Shown here in pieces: positions 28,990 to 37,436 of a stretch of 64,000 nucleotides of DNA. The stretch comes from Cellvibrio sp. OA-2007. GTDB taxonomy: Bacteria; Pseudomonadota; Gammaproteobacteria; Pseudomonadales; Cellvibrionaceae. Positions within the stretch are counted from its first letter, which is position 1, and each line of letters begins with the position of its first letter. The stretch covers positions 1 through 64,000 of the forward strand of contig NZ_BBUL01000082.1 of NCBI RefSeq assembly GCF_000953825.1, in the 5' to 3' direction. A program made the translations under genes and the position numbers. The notes under the pieces were generated by a model. That model was not told the DNA's origin. It was given only the letters and a program-made list of their open reading frames with translations, and did no database searches.

Positions 28990-29787
28990 TCAAAGCGTTT
29001 GTACTAGCCCTCGACTAATCACAATCCCGCTGATAACTCGATCCGATGAGTTATTGCGTACCCGAATTTTTTGGCCGATACGTCCGTTAGCCATGGCTGT
29101 GCCTGAGCTGCTGACTTTAATACTACCAGCGAGCGACTCCAGTGTTACCAGCTCTCCGCGTTTAACGGCAGTCGGGGCATCTAGAAGCGTCTCTCTAAAA
29201 GGCTCTCCCTTGCCTATATTACGCTTGGCCTCTTTGCCTATAACTAGCTTCGCATCGGGTAAAAATGCTTGGCGAATATTGCTGACATTTACCAGGCTTG
29301 ACGTGAGGTGTGCATGACCAATTACTTCGCCCCGCATTATGTCGCGCCCGGCAATAGTAATTTCACGGTAAATCGTTACTTGTGCGGGAACGTGAATAGA
29401 CCATATTTTGCCGCCATCACATTGTACTTTGACGCTAATGTTGCCCCCTAGGCCCGTGTGATCTTGATTGATGAACTCCATGGAATCTGTACAGCGAGCA
29501 AGCCTGAGCCTGCTATCTAAATTGCTAACGTTAATTTCTATGCGCTGGTGAGGTGTCTGTTTGTATTCTGCAGTCAAGAAATTGACAATATCCTGTTTTA
29601 GATCATTTAAAGGATAAATTTCTGCTGAGGCGAATGGTACGAGGCTGCATAGCAAGATAAGCAATCCTGACTTAAGTGAGTTTGCTAGCCGGATTTGCGA
29701 TGGCTGCTTTTTGTTCATAGGCATGTCGCTTTGCATATGGCGAAAAATATTCCTCAAGAAAGTTCTATAAAAACTAGGAAGTTCCAT
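28990..29787 (-). CDS. flgA: Flagellar P-ring assembly chaperone FlgA
   Basis: This 265-residue periplasmic protein assists FlgI in building the P ring. A membrane-type signal (KSGLLILLCSLVPFASA) ends before EIYPLNDL. The C-terminal SAF-type domain has RGELVTLESLAGSIKVSSSG and the ending GQKIRVRNNSSDRVISGIV, which are FlgA hallmarks. The start is uncertain. ATG 29787 has AGGA seven bases upstream but gives a long n-region; ATGs at 29736, 29724 and 29718 would give a normal-length signal but have poor ribosome sites. A sigma-54 site lies upstream on the same strand. Confidence 0.9.
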   Translation of the reverse strand: MELPSFYRTFLRNIFRHMQSDMPMNKKQPSQIRLANSLKSGLLILLCSLVPFASAEIYPLNDLKQDIVNFLTAEYKQTPHQRIEINVSNLDSRLRLARCTDSMEFINQDHTGLGGNISVKVQCDGGKIWSIHVPAQVTIYREITIAGRDIMRGEVIGHAHLTSSLVNVSNIRQAFLPDAKLVIGKEAKRNIGKGEPFRETLLDAPTAVKRGELVTLESLAGSIKVSSSGTAMANGRIGQKIRVRNNSSDRVISGIVISRGLVQTL

Positions 29788-29842
29788 ATTTTGTCCTATC
29801 CTCAAGGGTAAGAACTGAGTGCCAGTTTGGTTGATCAACGAC

Positions 29843-29869
29843 TAAAGTCTGACACTTTTTTGCCGCTAA
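29843..29869 (+). promoter_or_regulatory. Sigma-28 (FliA) promoter of cheV-cheR
   Basis: TAAAGTCT, 11 bases, GCCGCTAA; 14 of 16 consensus positions match. Its -10 is identical to that of the fliD promoter. It lies about 100 bases before cheV, and the predicted start is near 29876. Confidence 0.75.
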
Positions 29870-29888
29870 GCTGATTTACTAAGTATCA

Positions 29889-29906
29889 AAGCAAATACTG
29901 TGCCGT
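29889..29906 (-). promoter_or_regulatory. Sigma-54 type promoter of flgA
   Basis: On the minus strand the sequence reads CGGCACAGTATTTGCT, giving GG, ten bases, GC with the -12 core TTTGC. The consensus is TGGCAC-N5-TTGC. The predicted start is near 29880, about 93 bases before the preferred flgA start. Confidence 0.7.
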
Positions 29907-29968
29907 ATATCCCAGGCAAGTTTGCGAATGAACTGGGCCAGAATTTTGAGAATAAATGAGGTAATTGC

Positions 29969-30925
29969 ATGGCTGGTGTAATGGATAGTGTCAATCAGCG
30001 TACGCAGCTGGTTGGGCAAAACCGTCTGGAGCTCCTATTGTTTCGGCTTGGCGGTCAACAGTTATATGGCATTAATGTCTTTAAGGTGAAAGAGGTGCTG
30101 CAATGCCCACAGCTGAATGCGATTCCTGGTCGTAGCTCGGTGGTGCGTGGTGTCGCACATATTCGTGGCGGCACATTGCCGATCATGGATATGAATCTTG
30201 CGATTGGGCGTCGTGAATTACCGGATATCGAGAGCTGCTTTGTAATCATCACTGAATACAATCGTACGGCTCAGGGGTTTTTGGTGCGCTCAGTAGAGCG
30301 TATTGTAAATATGAATTGGGGGGATATTCATCCGCCACCTAAAGGCGCTGGCAGGGAGCATTACCTGACTGCCGTTACACAAGTGGATGGGCAGTTGGTT
30401 GAAATTATTGATGTTGAGAAAATTCTCGCCGAGGTTTCACCTGCCCGCGAAGAAGTGAGCGCCGGAGTAATTGAGGATGGTATTGCAGATAAAGTAATCC
30501 AAAAGCATATATTAATCATTGATGACTCCACTATTGCTCGCAAACAAATTCAGCGTGTAGTAGAGGGGATGGGCATAAAAACTACGATAAAAAAGGACGG
30601 GGCAGAGGGATTCCAGTATTTAAATGATTTATTAAAAGAGGGGAAAGATCCTTACTCTGAATTGATCATGATTATTTGCGATATCGAAATGCCTGAAATG
30701 GACGGATATACCTTTACTGCAGAAGTGCGTAATCACCCTAGCCTAAAGAAATTACATATTGTCCTGCATACTTCTTTGAGTGGTGTATTTAATGAAGCTA
30801 TGGTGAGGAAGGTAGGGGCGGATGACTTCCTTGCGAAATTCCACCCTGATGAGCTTGCAAAGCGTGTCAATGATCGTGTGTTGTCCATTACGGGTGAGAG
30901 CTTGTTGCCACCGGATGAGGCCTGA
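29969..30925 (+). CDS. cheV: Chemotaxis protein CheV (CheW-receiver fusion)
   Basis: This 318-residue protein joins an N-terminal CheW domain (about residues 20-160: ELLLFRLGGQQLYGINVFKVKEVL) to a C-terminal receiver (about 178-310). The receiver has the acidic pair in IIDDSTIARKQ and the phospho-accepting Asp in IICDIEMPEMDGY. CheV couples receptors to CheA and adapts through phosphorylation. GAGGT is correctly placed before the ATG. The cheV-cheR order between flgA and flgB is that of pseudomonads and vibrios. Confidence 0.96.
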   Translation: MAGVMDSVNQRTQLVGQNRLELLLFRLGGQQLYGINVFKVKEVLQCPQLNAIPGRSSVVRGVAHIRGGTLPIMDMNLAIGRRELPDIESCFVIITEYNRTAQGFLVRSVERIVNMNWGDIHPPPKGAGREHYLTAVTQVDGQLVEIIDVEKILAEVSPAREEVSAGVIEDGIADKVIQKHILIIDDSTIARKQIQRVVEGMGIKTTIKKDGAEGFQYLNDLLKEGKDPYSELIMIICDIEMPEMDGYTFTAEVRNHPSLKKLHIVLHTSLSGVFNEAMVRKVGADDFLAKFHPDELAKRVNDRVLSITGESLLPPDEA

Positions 30926-30979
30926 GGTTGTATTGCCGTGGTGAACTAGCCTGCGGCATTTGTTTTACATTGGAACCCT

Positions 30980-31855
30980 ATGATTAATAAAGAATCGCCT
31001 TTTACCAAGCCGGTGGGTCGGGATAGCATCGACCAAGCCGAGTTTGATCAGTTTCGCCAGTTTCTTGAAGACGCCTGCGGTATTTCGCTGGGTGATAATA
31101 AACAATATCTAGTCACTAATCGTATTCGTCGCATTCTGGAAGAAAACAATATTTCATCTTTTGGTGAGCTGGTGCGAGTGCTGAAACAAGGACTGAATCG
31201 CAAATTAAAAGATCAGGTTGTGGATTCGATGACCACAAATGAGACCTTTTGGTTTCGTGATAATTATCCTTATGATCATCTTAAGGGCGCGTTACTGCCA
31301 CAATTAATGGCTGGCAACAACCGTATGTTTGGTCCGGTTCGCATATGGTCGGCGGCTTGCTCATCGGGGCAGGAGCCTTATTCGATCAGTATGATGGTAG
31401 AGGAATATAAGCGGCAAGCGATGGGGAATTTGGCGCGACAAGTGCAGATAGTTGCAACCGATCTATCGTCGACTGTACTGGAGCAAGCTAAGCGCGGTGA
31501 ATATGACAAATTATCGGTATTGCGCGGTTTGCCAGCTGAACGATTGGAGCGTTACTTTGATAATCCTACGCCGACAGTTTGGCGAGTAAAAAATATTGTT
31601 AAAGAGCGAATCGACTTTCGCTCCCTTAATTTGATGGACTCTTATGCCTCTTTGGGTAAGTTCGATATTGTCTTTTGTCGCAATGTGCTGATTTATTTTA
31701 ATGCTGAATTAAAACGGCAGATCCTGCAAAAAATTCACGCGTCGCTAAAGCCCCAAGGTATTCTCTTTCTCGGCTCATCTGAAGGTTTGGCAGGTGCTGG
31801 CGATTTGTTTGAGATGGTGCGCTGTGATCCTGGGATTCTCTACAAGGCAATTTAA
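30980..31855 (+). CDS. cheR: Chemoreceptor methyltransferase CheR
   Basis: This 291-residue enzyme methylates glutamates on chemoreceptors using SAM. Its small N-terminal helical domain (about residues 18-90) is followed by the SAM-binding domain with IWSAACSSGQEPYSISM near 120 and FDIVFCRNVLIYF near 235. The C-terminus lacks a receptor-docking pentapeptide such as NWETF-type tails have, which I would not expect on CheR itself. It follows cheV by 54 bases and should share its transcript. Confidence 0.96.
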   Translation: MINKESPFTKPVGRDSIDQAEFDQFRQFLEDACGISLGDNKQYLVTNRIRRILEENNISSFGELVRVLKQGLNRKLKDQVVDSMTTNETFWFRDNYPYDHLKGALLPQLMAGNNRMFGPVRIWSAACSSGQEPYSISMMVEEYKRQAMGNLARQVQIVATDLSSTVLEQAKRGEYDKLSVLRGLPAERLERYFDNPTPTVWRVKNIVKERIDFRSLNLMDSYASLGKFDIVFCRNVLIYFNAELKRQILQKIHASLKPQGILFLGSSEGLAGAGDLFEMVRCDPGILYKAI

Positions 31856-31956
31856 ACCCACTCGCTCAGACTTTTAATCCTCCTCCAAAGGGAGCGTTGC
31901 CCACCAAATACTGCTCTGTTGTTAATTGTTGGTATTTCTTCTAATTACCCATCGTC

Positions 31957-31974
31957 ACTCCCGCATGCGGGAGT
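31957..31974. repeat. REP-like GC-rich palindrome
   Basis: A perfect 18-base palindrome with half-site ACTCCCGCA is preceded by CGTC and followed by CCAGC. This resembles the extragenic palindromes of the form gtcaTTCCCGC...GCGGGAAtcca found in many proteobacteria. I see one clear copy in this window, so its repeat nature is inferred. Confidence 0.5.
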
Positions 31975-32013
31975 CCAGCTTTTGCTTTTCGCTTAACTAT
32001 TGCGATTTGTATA

Positions 32014-32052
32014 AGCGGAAGATCTTTGCCGCTTCTCCCTTGCCGCTTTTAT
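32014..32052 (+). promoter_or_regulatory. Shared upstream element, copy 1 (before flgB)
   Basis: It consists of AGCGGAAG, three variable bases, TTTGCCGCTTCT, six bases, then CCGCTTTTAT. The same blocks recur at 36422-36462 before flgF. It ends about 65 bases before the GG of the flgB sigma-54 promoter, a plausible enhancer position. It can also fold as a small AAGCGG/CCGCTT hairpin and may act as the cheR terminator. Confidence 0.5.
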
Positions 32053-32115
32053 CGCGCTCACCTCTCTTTGTTTTTTTATCCATTTAAATCAGTAAGTTAT
32101 GGCTATTTTTGGTCA

Positions 32116-32132
32116 TTGGCACAGCAGTTGCT
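32116..32132 (+). promoter_or_regulatory. Sigma-54 promoter of flgBCDE
   Basis: TTGGCACAGCAGTTGCT: GG at 32118-32119, ten bases, GC at 32130-32131, a near-perfect match to YTGGCACGN4TTGCW. It lies 69 bases before the flgB ATG. Confidence 0.85.
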
Positions 32133-32200
32133 TTATTGTAGATATCAAAAGGTTACAGCCACATTGGTTGCCACCTGTCATCACTGAAGGCGAATTTAAT

Positions 32201-32602
32201 ATGTCCATTTCTTTTGATAAAGCACTCGGCATTCATGAATCGGCGCTGCACTTTCGTTCCGAGCGTGCAAGCGTGTTGGCTAATAACCTTGCCAACATCG
32301 ATACCCCGAATTTCAAAGCGAAAGATTTGGATTTCAAACAGGCATTGAATCAAAAAATGCAAGCATCGAATGGTTTTGATTTGGCGACAACCCAAAATCG
32401 CCATATCGATGGCAGTGGTTTCAATATGGATAACGGTGATGTGTTGTATCGCACGCCGCAGCAGCCATCAATAGATGGCAACACTGTAGAAGACCAAATT
32501 GAACACGCGGAATATATGAAAAATGCGCTGGCATTCCAGGCAAGTTTTCAATTTTTAAACAGTAAATTTACTGGGTTGCGCACGGCTATTCGCGGCGACT
32601 AA
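32201..32602 (+). CDS. flgB: Flagellar proximal rod protein FlgB
   Basis: This 133-residue rod protein has the conserved N-terminal motif RASVLANNLANIDTPNFKAKD near residues 23-43. C-terminal residues (MKNALAFQASFQFLNSKFTGLRTAIRG) form the partner helix of the rod bundle. I start it at ATG 32201 (MSISFDKALGI); GAAGG lies upstream, and the longer frame from 32099 would run through the sigma-54 promoter. It opens the flgBCDE unit. Confidence 0.95.
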   Translation: MSISFDKALGIHESALHFRSERASVLANNLANIDTPNFKAKDLDFKQALNQKMQASNGFDLATTQNRHIDGSGFNMDNGDVLYRTPQQPSIDGNTVEDQIEHAEYMKNALAFQASFQFLNSKFTGLRTAIRGD

Positions 32603-32660
32603 GGCAGATAAAAATTTTGGGTAATATTTTCTTCCAATCGAATTTTGTAGGTATCTAATC

Positions 32661-33110
32661 ATGGCACTTGGAAATATTTTTGATATCGCTGGCACAGGAA
32701 TGAATGCACAGAGTTTGCGTTTAAATACCACTGCTAGCAACCTGGCCAACGCGCAATCGGCCAGTTCCAGTGTGAATGAAGTTTATCGCAGCCGTCAGCC
32801 AGTGTTTGCAGCCATGCATCAAAATGCTATGCGTGAAGCTGCGATTGAAGGCGAGTACAGCAATAACGAGTTGGATGCCGCAGCAGGTGTAAAAGTATTA
32901 GGTATTGTTGAAAGTGATGCGCCGCTACAACGCCGTTATGAACCTAGTCATCCGAAAGCGGATGAGGAAGGTTATGTTTATTACCCCAATGTAAATCCGG
33001 TTGAAGAAATGGCGAATATGATTGCCGCATCACGTTCATTTCAAATGAATGTAGAAGTAATGAATTCAGCTAAACAAATGGTTCAGCGCGTGCTGACTCT
33101 TGGTCAGTAA
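32661..33110 (+). CDS. flgC: Flagellar proximal rod protein FlgC
   Basis: This 149-residue rod component has N-terminal SLRLNTTASNLANAQS and a C-terminal PVEEMANMIAASRSFQMNVEVMNSAKQM, the paired helices of axial proteins. It contains the typical internal PNVNPVEEM segment. It follows flgB by 58 bases with AGGT before the ATG. Its length is close to the family norm (about 134-150). Confidence 0.95.
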   Translation: MALGNIFDIAGTGMNAQSLRLNTTASNLANAQSASSSVNEVYRSRQPVFAAMHQNAMREAAIEGEYSNNELDAAAGVKVLGIVESDAPLQRRYEPSHPKADEEGYVYYPNVNPVEEMANMIAASRSFQMNVEVMNSAKQMVQRVLTLGQ

Positions 33111-33129
33111 TTAGTGAGGGAGAAATGTT

Positions 33130-33834
33130 ATGTCAACTGTAAGTGGCACCGGTAATACCTCCAGCGTTACTGACAACCTGAGCATTACCAAAAAAACAGA
33201 AACGAAAAAAAATACAAATGAGCTTGGTCAAGCGGCATTTCTTGAGCTGATGATTACGCAAATGAACAACCAAAATCCATTGAGTCCACAAGACAACAGC
33301 GAGTTTGTTGCACAGTTGGCGCAGTTTAGCTCGGTGGAAGGGTTGGAGCGTTTAAATACTAGTTTTAATAGTTTTATGTCGAACAATGCATTGCAAGCTT
33401 CTTCATTGGTTGGGCGCAGTGTAACGGTTAAATCTGATACCAGCATGCTCGTCACAGGTGGAATTGTCGCCGGTAGTGTGGATCTTGCTTTGCCTGCCAG
33501 CGATATGAAAATCAGTATTTACGATGAGATGGGAGCATTAATACAAACCGTTCCTGTCGGTAAGGTGCCCAGTGGTGAAACAGTCTTCCGTTGGGATGGG
33601 CAAAACATGGAAGTTAATGGTCAGTTGTTGGATTGGGAAGCGGGCGATGATGCTGCGGCTGCAGGCAAATATCGTTTTGCTGTGACTGCAATGCAGGACG
33701 GAAAAACAGAAGCGCTCGATACGTCGCTGAGTGCAAATGTCAATAGCGTGACAATTGGTGAAAATGGCGCGCTTATTTTGAATCTGGCAGGTGTTGGTGC
33801 CGTAGATGCCAAAAATGTAAAACAGTTTAATTAA
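33130..33834 (+). CDS. flgD: Hook cap / assembly scaffold FlgD
   Basis: This 234-residue hook-capping protein has the conserved LGQAAFLELMITQMNNQNPLSPQDNSEFVAQLAQFSSVEGLE near residues 33-74. The Ig-like and tudor-like C-terminal domains follow. It caps the growing hook and is replaced by FlgK. GAGGGAG is placed before the ATG. It sits between flgC and flgE, as expected. Confidence 0.95.
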   Translation: MSTVSGTGNTSSVTDNLSITKKTETKKNTNELGQAAFLELMITQMNNQNPLSPQDNSEFVAQLAQFSSVEGLERLNTSFNSFMSNNALQASSLVGRSVTVKSDTSMLVTGGIVAGSVDLALPASDMKISIYDEMGALIQTVPVGKVPSGETVFRWDGQNMEVNGQLLDWEAGDDAAAAGKYRFAVTAMQDGKTEALDTSLSANVNSVTIGENGALILNLAGVGAVDAKNVKQFN

Positions 33835-33891
33835 TGTGAGTTGATGTAATTAAAAAATTCAAGCCATTAATCGTTATGGTCGAGGTGTAAT

Positions 33892-36360
33892 ATGTCTTTC
33901 AATACAGCGTTAAGCGGAATTCGTGCAGCCAATACCGATCTGCAAGTGACCGGTAATAATATTGCCAATGCGAGTACAGTCGGATTTAAATCGTCGCGCG
34001 CTGAATTTGGCGATGTGTATACCAGTACCTTGTTGGGGGGTGGATCGAACACTCCCGGAAGTGGCGTCAATATTCAAAATATTCGCCAGCAATTTACCCA
34101 AGGGAATTTAAAATTTACGCAAAATGAATTGGACTTGTCGGTTAATGGCGAAGGTTTTTTTGTAGTAGAAAAAAATGGAGAGCGTTTATATACCCGTGCG
34201 GGCACTTTTGGTCTGGATAAAAATGGTTATATAGTCAATGGTACCGGTGCATTGCTGCAGGGATTTGGTGCTGATTCAAGTGGCAATATTGCCGGTGTGC
34301 TTGGGGATTTGCGCGTGGATGTTAGTTCACAAGAACCACGTCAGACGACTGCGGTAGCTGCATCGTACAATGTTAATTCGAATGCATTGGTGTTAGAGAC
34401 AACCGGTCAGCGTTTTGCAACTAACGGCACTGGAATTAGTAATGCACAGTTGGGGTTAAAAGTACCGGTAACGTCCCGAGTTGATGTAGCCACAGCAACC
34501 GCGTCAGCCGGATCACCTATAGTCGTTGCTACTCCTTCTGTCGGCCCTCCAGCTGTGGCAGCTACAGTCATACAGTTGTCGCGTACTGTACCGGGCAACC
34601 CTACACCTCAGACTGTTGATATCACCATCACTCCAGGCACTTATAATAATTTAACCTCTATTGCGAACGAAATTAATAATAAAAACTTTAGCAAAGCTGT
34701 GCCGCTAAATGTTCAGGCTTATGTAGATACAGATGGCCGCTTGAAAATGCGTGATCTGGCAGCAGGTGTTGCTTCTCAGTTAGATATTTCAACTATAAGT
34801 GGTAGCAATGGCTTAACTACCGCGATAGATGCGATAACACCTGCAAACATTACTGTTGGTCAGCCTAAGGTCACGAATGATTACGCTTCCCATACCTTGG
34901 TTATTCAAGGCCCGAATAAAGCAGCACCGGTCACTTACATTAGTAAATATGGCGCGGGAGCCGATCAAACTGCATCTGAATTAAATTCACTTGCCGGTAT
35001 TAGTGCGACAGCGCGCACCACTGCCACTATTTTGCGTGAGGTGCCGGCTGTTGTTGGCCCGCCGGCAGTTGCTGCAAAACCTTTTGATAATAATACCGGC
35101 ACATTTACTTTGAATGGTGTGGTGCTTACTTCATCCACTGCAGTCGACATGACGGATCTTGCTAAGGAAATTAATAACCTGAGTAAGTCTACACTGTTTG
35201 GAATTACTGCCAACGTTAATGAACTTACCGGTGACCTTGAAGTGGTGTCTGCTACTGGGCGTGATTTGGAATTCTCCTTTGGTAGCGCAGGCGATGTAGT
35301 AGGTGTTATCGGTAATCAAGGGGTATTGCAAGAAATAGATACTATTACCACTCCCGCATTAGTTGGTAGTGCGATCAAAGTGGGCGGTGAAATTACCGTT
35401 ACCATGCAGGAAGGTTACTCGATTAAGAGTAGCCAACCTACAACACCTGTTAGTGGCGGCATTTTATTCGGCGCTATTGGTGACCCTACCTTCTTTACTC
35501 CTGTTCCGATTAATGCTTTTAACCCCAATGATCAAAAAACTTATAATCACGCAACCACTACCCCTATATATGACAGTCTGGGTAATGTTCACTCAATGCG
35601 TCAGTATTTTGTAAAACAAACCTACGACCCAGCCGATCCCACTACGTCTTCCAATCATTGGAAAATGTATGTGCAGATCGATGGTCAAAATGTAGGAGAC
35701 CCAGATCCTACCCTGCCATCGCCAGACAATATCTTGCCTACCATGGCTTCATTTGACCTACATTTCACGCCGGATGGCACTATTGATTTGTCGATGACCG
35801 ACTCCATTCTAATTTCCAACTGGACGCCACTTGGTAAGGACGGAGCTCCATTGGGTGCCTTTGGCCCACTAAATGTTTTGCAAGGTGGAACCATTCCGGT
35901 AGCAGAGCCACCGGCTAGCTCTAACTTTATGATTGACCTTACGGGTAGCACGCAGTTCGGTAGCGCCTTTTCAGTTGAGCAACTAGATCAAAATGGCTAC
36001 ACAACTGGTCGTTTAGCGGGTTTGGATATCAGCAATACCGGCATCGTGTTTGCGCGTTTTACTAACGGTGAAGCTCAGGTGTTAGGGCAGGTTGCACTGG
36101 CAAACTTTGCCAGCGTGGATGGCTTGAAGCCAACTGGCGACACTATGTGGGCGCAAACCTTTGAATCAGGTGAGGCGATTGTCGGAGCGCCAGGCTCATC
36201 TCAGTTAGGTAATATCACCGCTGGTGCAGTAGAGGAATCCAATGTGGATTTATCTGAACAGTTGGTAAACCTGATTATTGCCCAGCGGAATTATCAGGCG
36301 AACGCAAAAACCATTGAAACGGCTAATGCAACGACTCAGACGATTTTGAATCTTCGTTAA
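33892..36360 (+). CDS. flgE: Flagellar hook protein FlgE, unusually long
   Basis: This 822-residue protein is about twice the length of E. coli FlgE (about 400). The N-terminus (MSFNTALSGIRAANTDLQVTGNNIANASTVGF) and C-terminus (EESNVDLSEQLVNLIIAQRNYQANAKTIETANA) are standard core helices. The extra length is in the outer domains at about residues 170-560. These contain two copies of a VGPPAVAA linker, near 217-224 and 388-395, and a Flagellin_IN-like stretch (FTLNGVVL). GAGGTG precedes the ATG. A terminator follows the stop. The function of the extra domains is unknown; surface display or hook stiffening are possibilities. Confidence 0.95.
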   Translation: MSFNTALSGIRAANTDLQVTGNNIANASTVGFKSSRAEFGDVYTSTLLGGGSNTPGSGVNIQNIRQQFTQGNLKFTQNELDLSVNGEGFFVVEKNGERLYTRAGTFGLDKNGYIVNGTGALLQGFGADSSGNIAGVLGDLRVDVSSQEPRQTTAVAASYNVNSNALVLETTGQRFATNGTGISNAQLGLKVPVTSRVDVATATASAGSPIVVATPSVGPPAVAATVIQLSRTVPGNPTPQTVDITITPGTYNNLTSIANEINNKNFSKAVPLNVQAYVDTDGRLKMRDLAAGVASQLDISTISGSNGLTTAIDAITPANITVGQPKVTNDYASHTLVIQGPNKAAPVTYISKYGAGADQTASELNSLAGISATARTTATILREVPAVVGPPAVAAKPFDNNTGTFTLNGVVLTSSTAVDMTDLAKEINNLSKSTLFGITANVNELTGDLEVVSATGRDLEFSFGSAGDVVGVIGNQGVLQEIDTITTPALVGSAIKVGGEITVTMQEGYSIKSSQPTTPVSGGILFGAIGDPTFFTPVPINAFNPNDQKTYNHATTTPIYDSLGNVHSMRQYFVKQTYDPADPTTSSNHWKMYVQIDGQNVGDPDPTLPSPDNILPTMASFDLHFTPDGTIDLSMTDSILISNWTPLGKDGAPLGAFGPLNVLQGGTIPVAEPPASSNFMIDLTGSTQFGSAFSVEQLDQNGYTTGRLAGLDISNTGIVFARFTNGEAQVLGQVALANFASVDGLKPTGDTMWAQTFESGEAIVGAPGSSQLGNITAGAVEESNVDLSEQLVNLIIAQRNYQANAKTIETANATTQTILNLR

Positions 36361-36411
36361 TAAGTAGGATGGGTAGAGCGCTGCGATACCCATCTATGTC
36401 CATAGTTATCG

Positions 36412-36450
36412 AGCGGCAAACAGCGGAAGCAGTTTGCCGCTTCTTTATTT
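36412..36450 (+). terminator. Intrinsic terminator after flgE
   Basis: The ten-base arms AGCGGCAAAC (36412-36421) and GTTTGCCGCT (36432-36441) enclose a ten-base loop, with TCTTTATTT following. It closes the flgBCDE unit. Confidence 0.7.
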
Positions 36451-36462
36451 CTCCGCTTTTAT
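36422..36462 (+). promoter_or_regulatory. Shared upstream element, copy 2 (before flgF)
   Basis: It reads AGCGGAAG, three variable bases, TTTGCCGCTTCT, eight bases, CCGCTTTTAT, matching copy 1 at 30 positions in those three blocks. It overlaps the flgE terminator and ends about 83 bases before the GG of the flgF sigma-54 promoter. Confidence 0.5.
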
Positions 36463-36543
36463 ACATCTTCTTTCTCTTGGCTGCCTGTCAAAATTCCTTA
36501 TAAATATCAGTAGCTTATTGCTTATCTCTGGCGAGCTATTTAC

Positions 36544-36560
36544 TTGGCATCGCTCTTGCA
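36544..36560 (+). promoter_or_regulatory. Sigma-54 promoter of flgF operon
   Basis: TTGGCATCGCTCTTGCA: GG at 36546-36547, ten bases, GC at 36558-36559. It sits 72 bases before the chosen flgF start, downstream of the flgE terminator. Confidence 0.85.
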
Positions 36561-36631
36561 AAACCTTCAGTAACGGCAAATTCGCCAAAAAACTAGCGGC
36601 AACTTTATCGCTAGCGACTGGAGACATTCTT

Positions 36632-37375
36632 GTGGACAAAGCGCTCTTTATCGCCATGACCGGCGCCAAGCACAACATGCTGGCACAGGCTAATCGCGCC
36701 AATAACCTTGCCAACGTCAATACCACTGGTTTTCGTGCGGACTTTGAACAGTCACGCAGTATGGGGGTTTATTACGGCGATGGTCAGCCAACTCGCGCCT
36801 ATGCAATGACAGAGTCGCCCCGTGCCGATTTCACCTCAGGCGCCATGATTGCCACCAATAATCCGCTTGATGTTGCAATTCAAGGCGATGGCTTTTTTGC
36901 CGTGCAAGCTGTTGATGGTACTGAGGCCTACAGCCGCGCCGGTAATTTTGCGGTGGATGCAACCGGCACTCTGCGCACCGCTAATGGCTTGGTTGTATTA
37001 GGCGATGGCGGGCCAATCAACATTCCCGAAAATGAAAAAGTACAAGTGGGTGCAGATGGCACCATTTCTATTGTCGGCCAAGGCCAAGGTCCAGAGGCGA
37101 TGGTGGAAGTAGGGCGCTTGAAGTTAGTGAACCCCGATGTACAAAACCTTGAAAAAGGCGATGACGGTTTATTTCGTCAGCGCGATGGTTTAAATCCATT
37201 GGCGGCGGCTGAAGTGACTTTGCGCAGTGGCATGTTGGAAAGCAGTAACGTCAATCCGATTGATGAATTCACGCAAATTCTTAGCCTTTCACGGCAATAT
37301 GAAATGCAAGTAAAACTGATGAAAACAGCCGAAGAAAATTCAGCGAGTTCAGCGCAGCTGTTACAAATCTCCTAA
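36632..37375 (+). CDS. flgF: Flagellar proximal rod protein FlgF
   Basis: This 247-residue rod protein has the core N-terminal motif MLAQANRANNLANVNTTGFRADFE and a C-terminal SSNVNPIDEFTQILSLSRQYEMQVKLMKTAEE. I start it at GTG 36632 (MDKALFIAMTG), which has GGAGA at 36620-36624 with seven bases of spacing. An upstream open frame to 36434 would overlap the promoter and adds unrelated residues. Length fits the family (about 250). It opens the second rod and ring unit. Confidence 0.93.
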   Translation: MDKALFIAMTGAKHNMLAQANRANNLANVNTTGFRADFEQSRSMGVYYGDGQPTRAYAMTESPRADFTSGAMIATNNPLDVAIQGDGFFAVQAVDGTEAYSRAGNFAVDATGTLRTANGLVVLGDGGPINIPENEKVQVGADGTISIVGQGQGPEAMVEVGRLKLVNPDVQNLEKGDDGLFRQRDGLNPLAAAEVTLRSGMLESSNVNPIDEFTQILSLSRQYEMQVKLMKTAEENSASSAQLLQIS

Positions 37376-37436
37376 GCACCATTAATTTTGTTGCACGTGT
37401 TGTAAAGCAATAGATAGCTAATTTGAGGAACACATT

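Larger units (their letters stand above)
31856..32200 (+). other. Intergenic region cheR-flgB with palindrome, shared element and promoter
   Basis: This 345-base noncoding stretch contains, in order: an 18-base palindrome (31957-31974), a segment repeated before flgF (32014-32052), and a sigma-54 site (32116-32132). An open frame beginning at 32099 is just an upstream extension of flgB that overlaps the promoter. Confidence 0.7.
36361..36631 (+). other. flgE-flgF intergenic region with two hairpins, shared element and promoter
   Basis: Contains a hairpin with eight-base arms GATGGGTA (36368-36375) and TACCCATC (36387-36394), the terminator at 36412-36450, the shared element at 36422-36462, and the sigma-54 site at 36544-36560. 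An open frame starting at 36434 upstream of flgF is noncoding here. Confidence 0.7.

Noticed and set aside
29851-29863. Apparent plus-strand sigma-54 site (GACAC...TTGCC) before cheV
   Set aside because: The first box has GA instead of GG and the spacing is nine, not ten; the same bases fit a sigma-28 promoter much better.
36434-36631. Upstream extension of flgF
   Set aside because: It would run across the sigma-54 promoter, and the GTG at 36632 has an ideal ribosome site and the family N-terminus.
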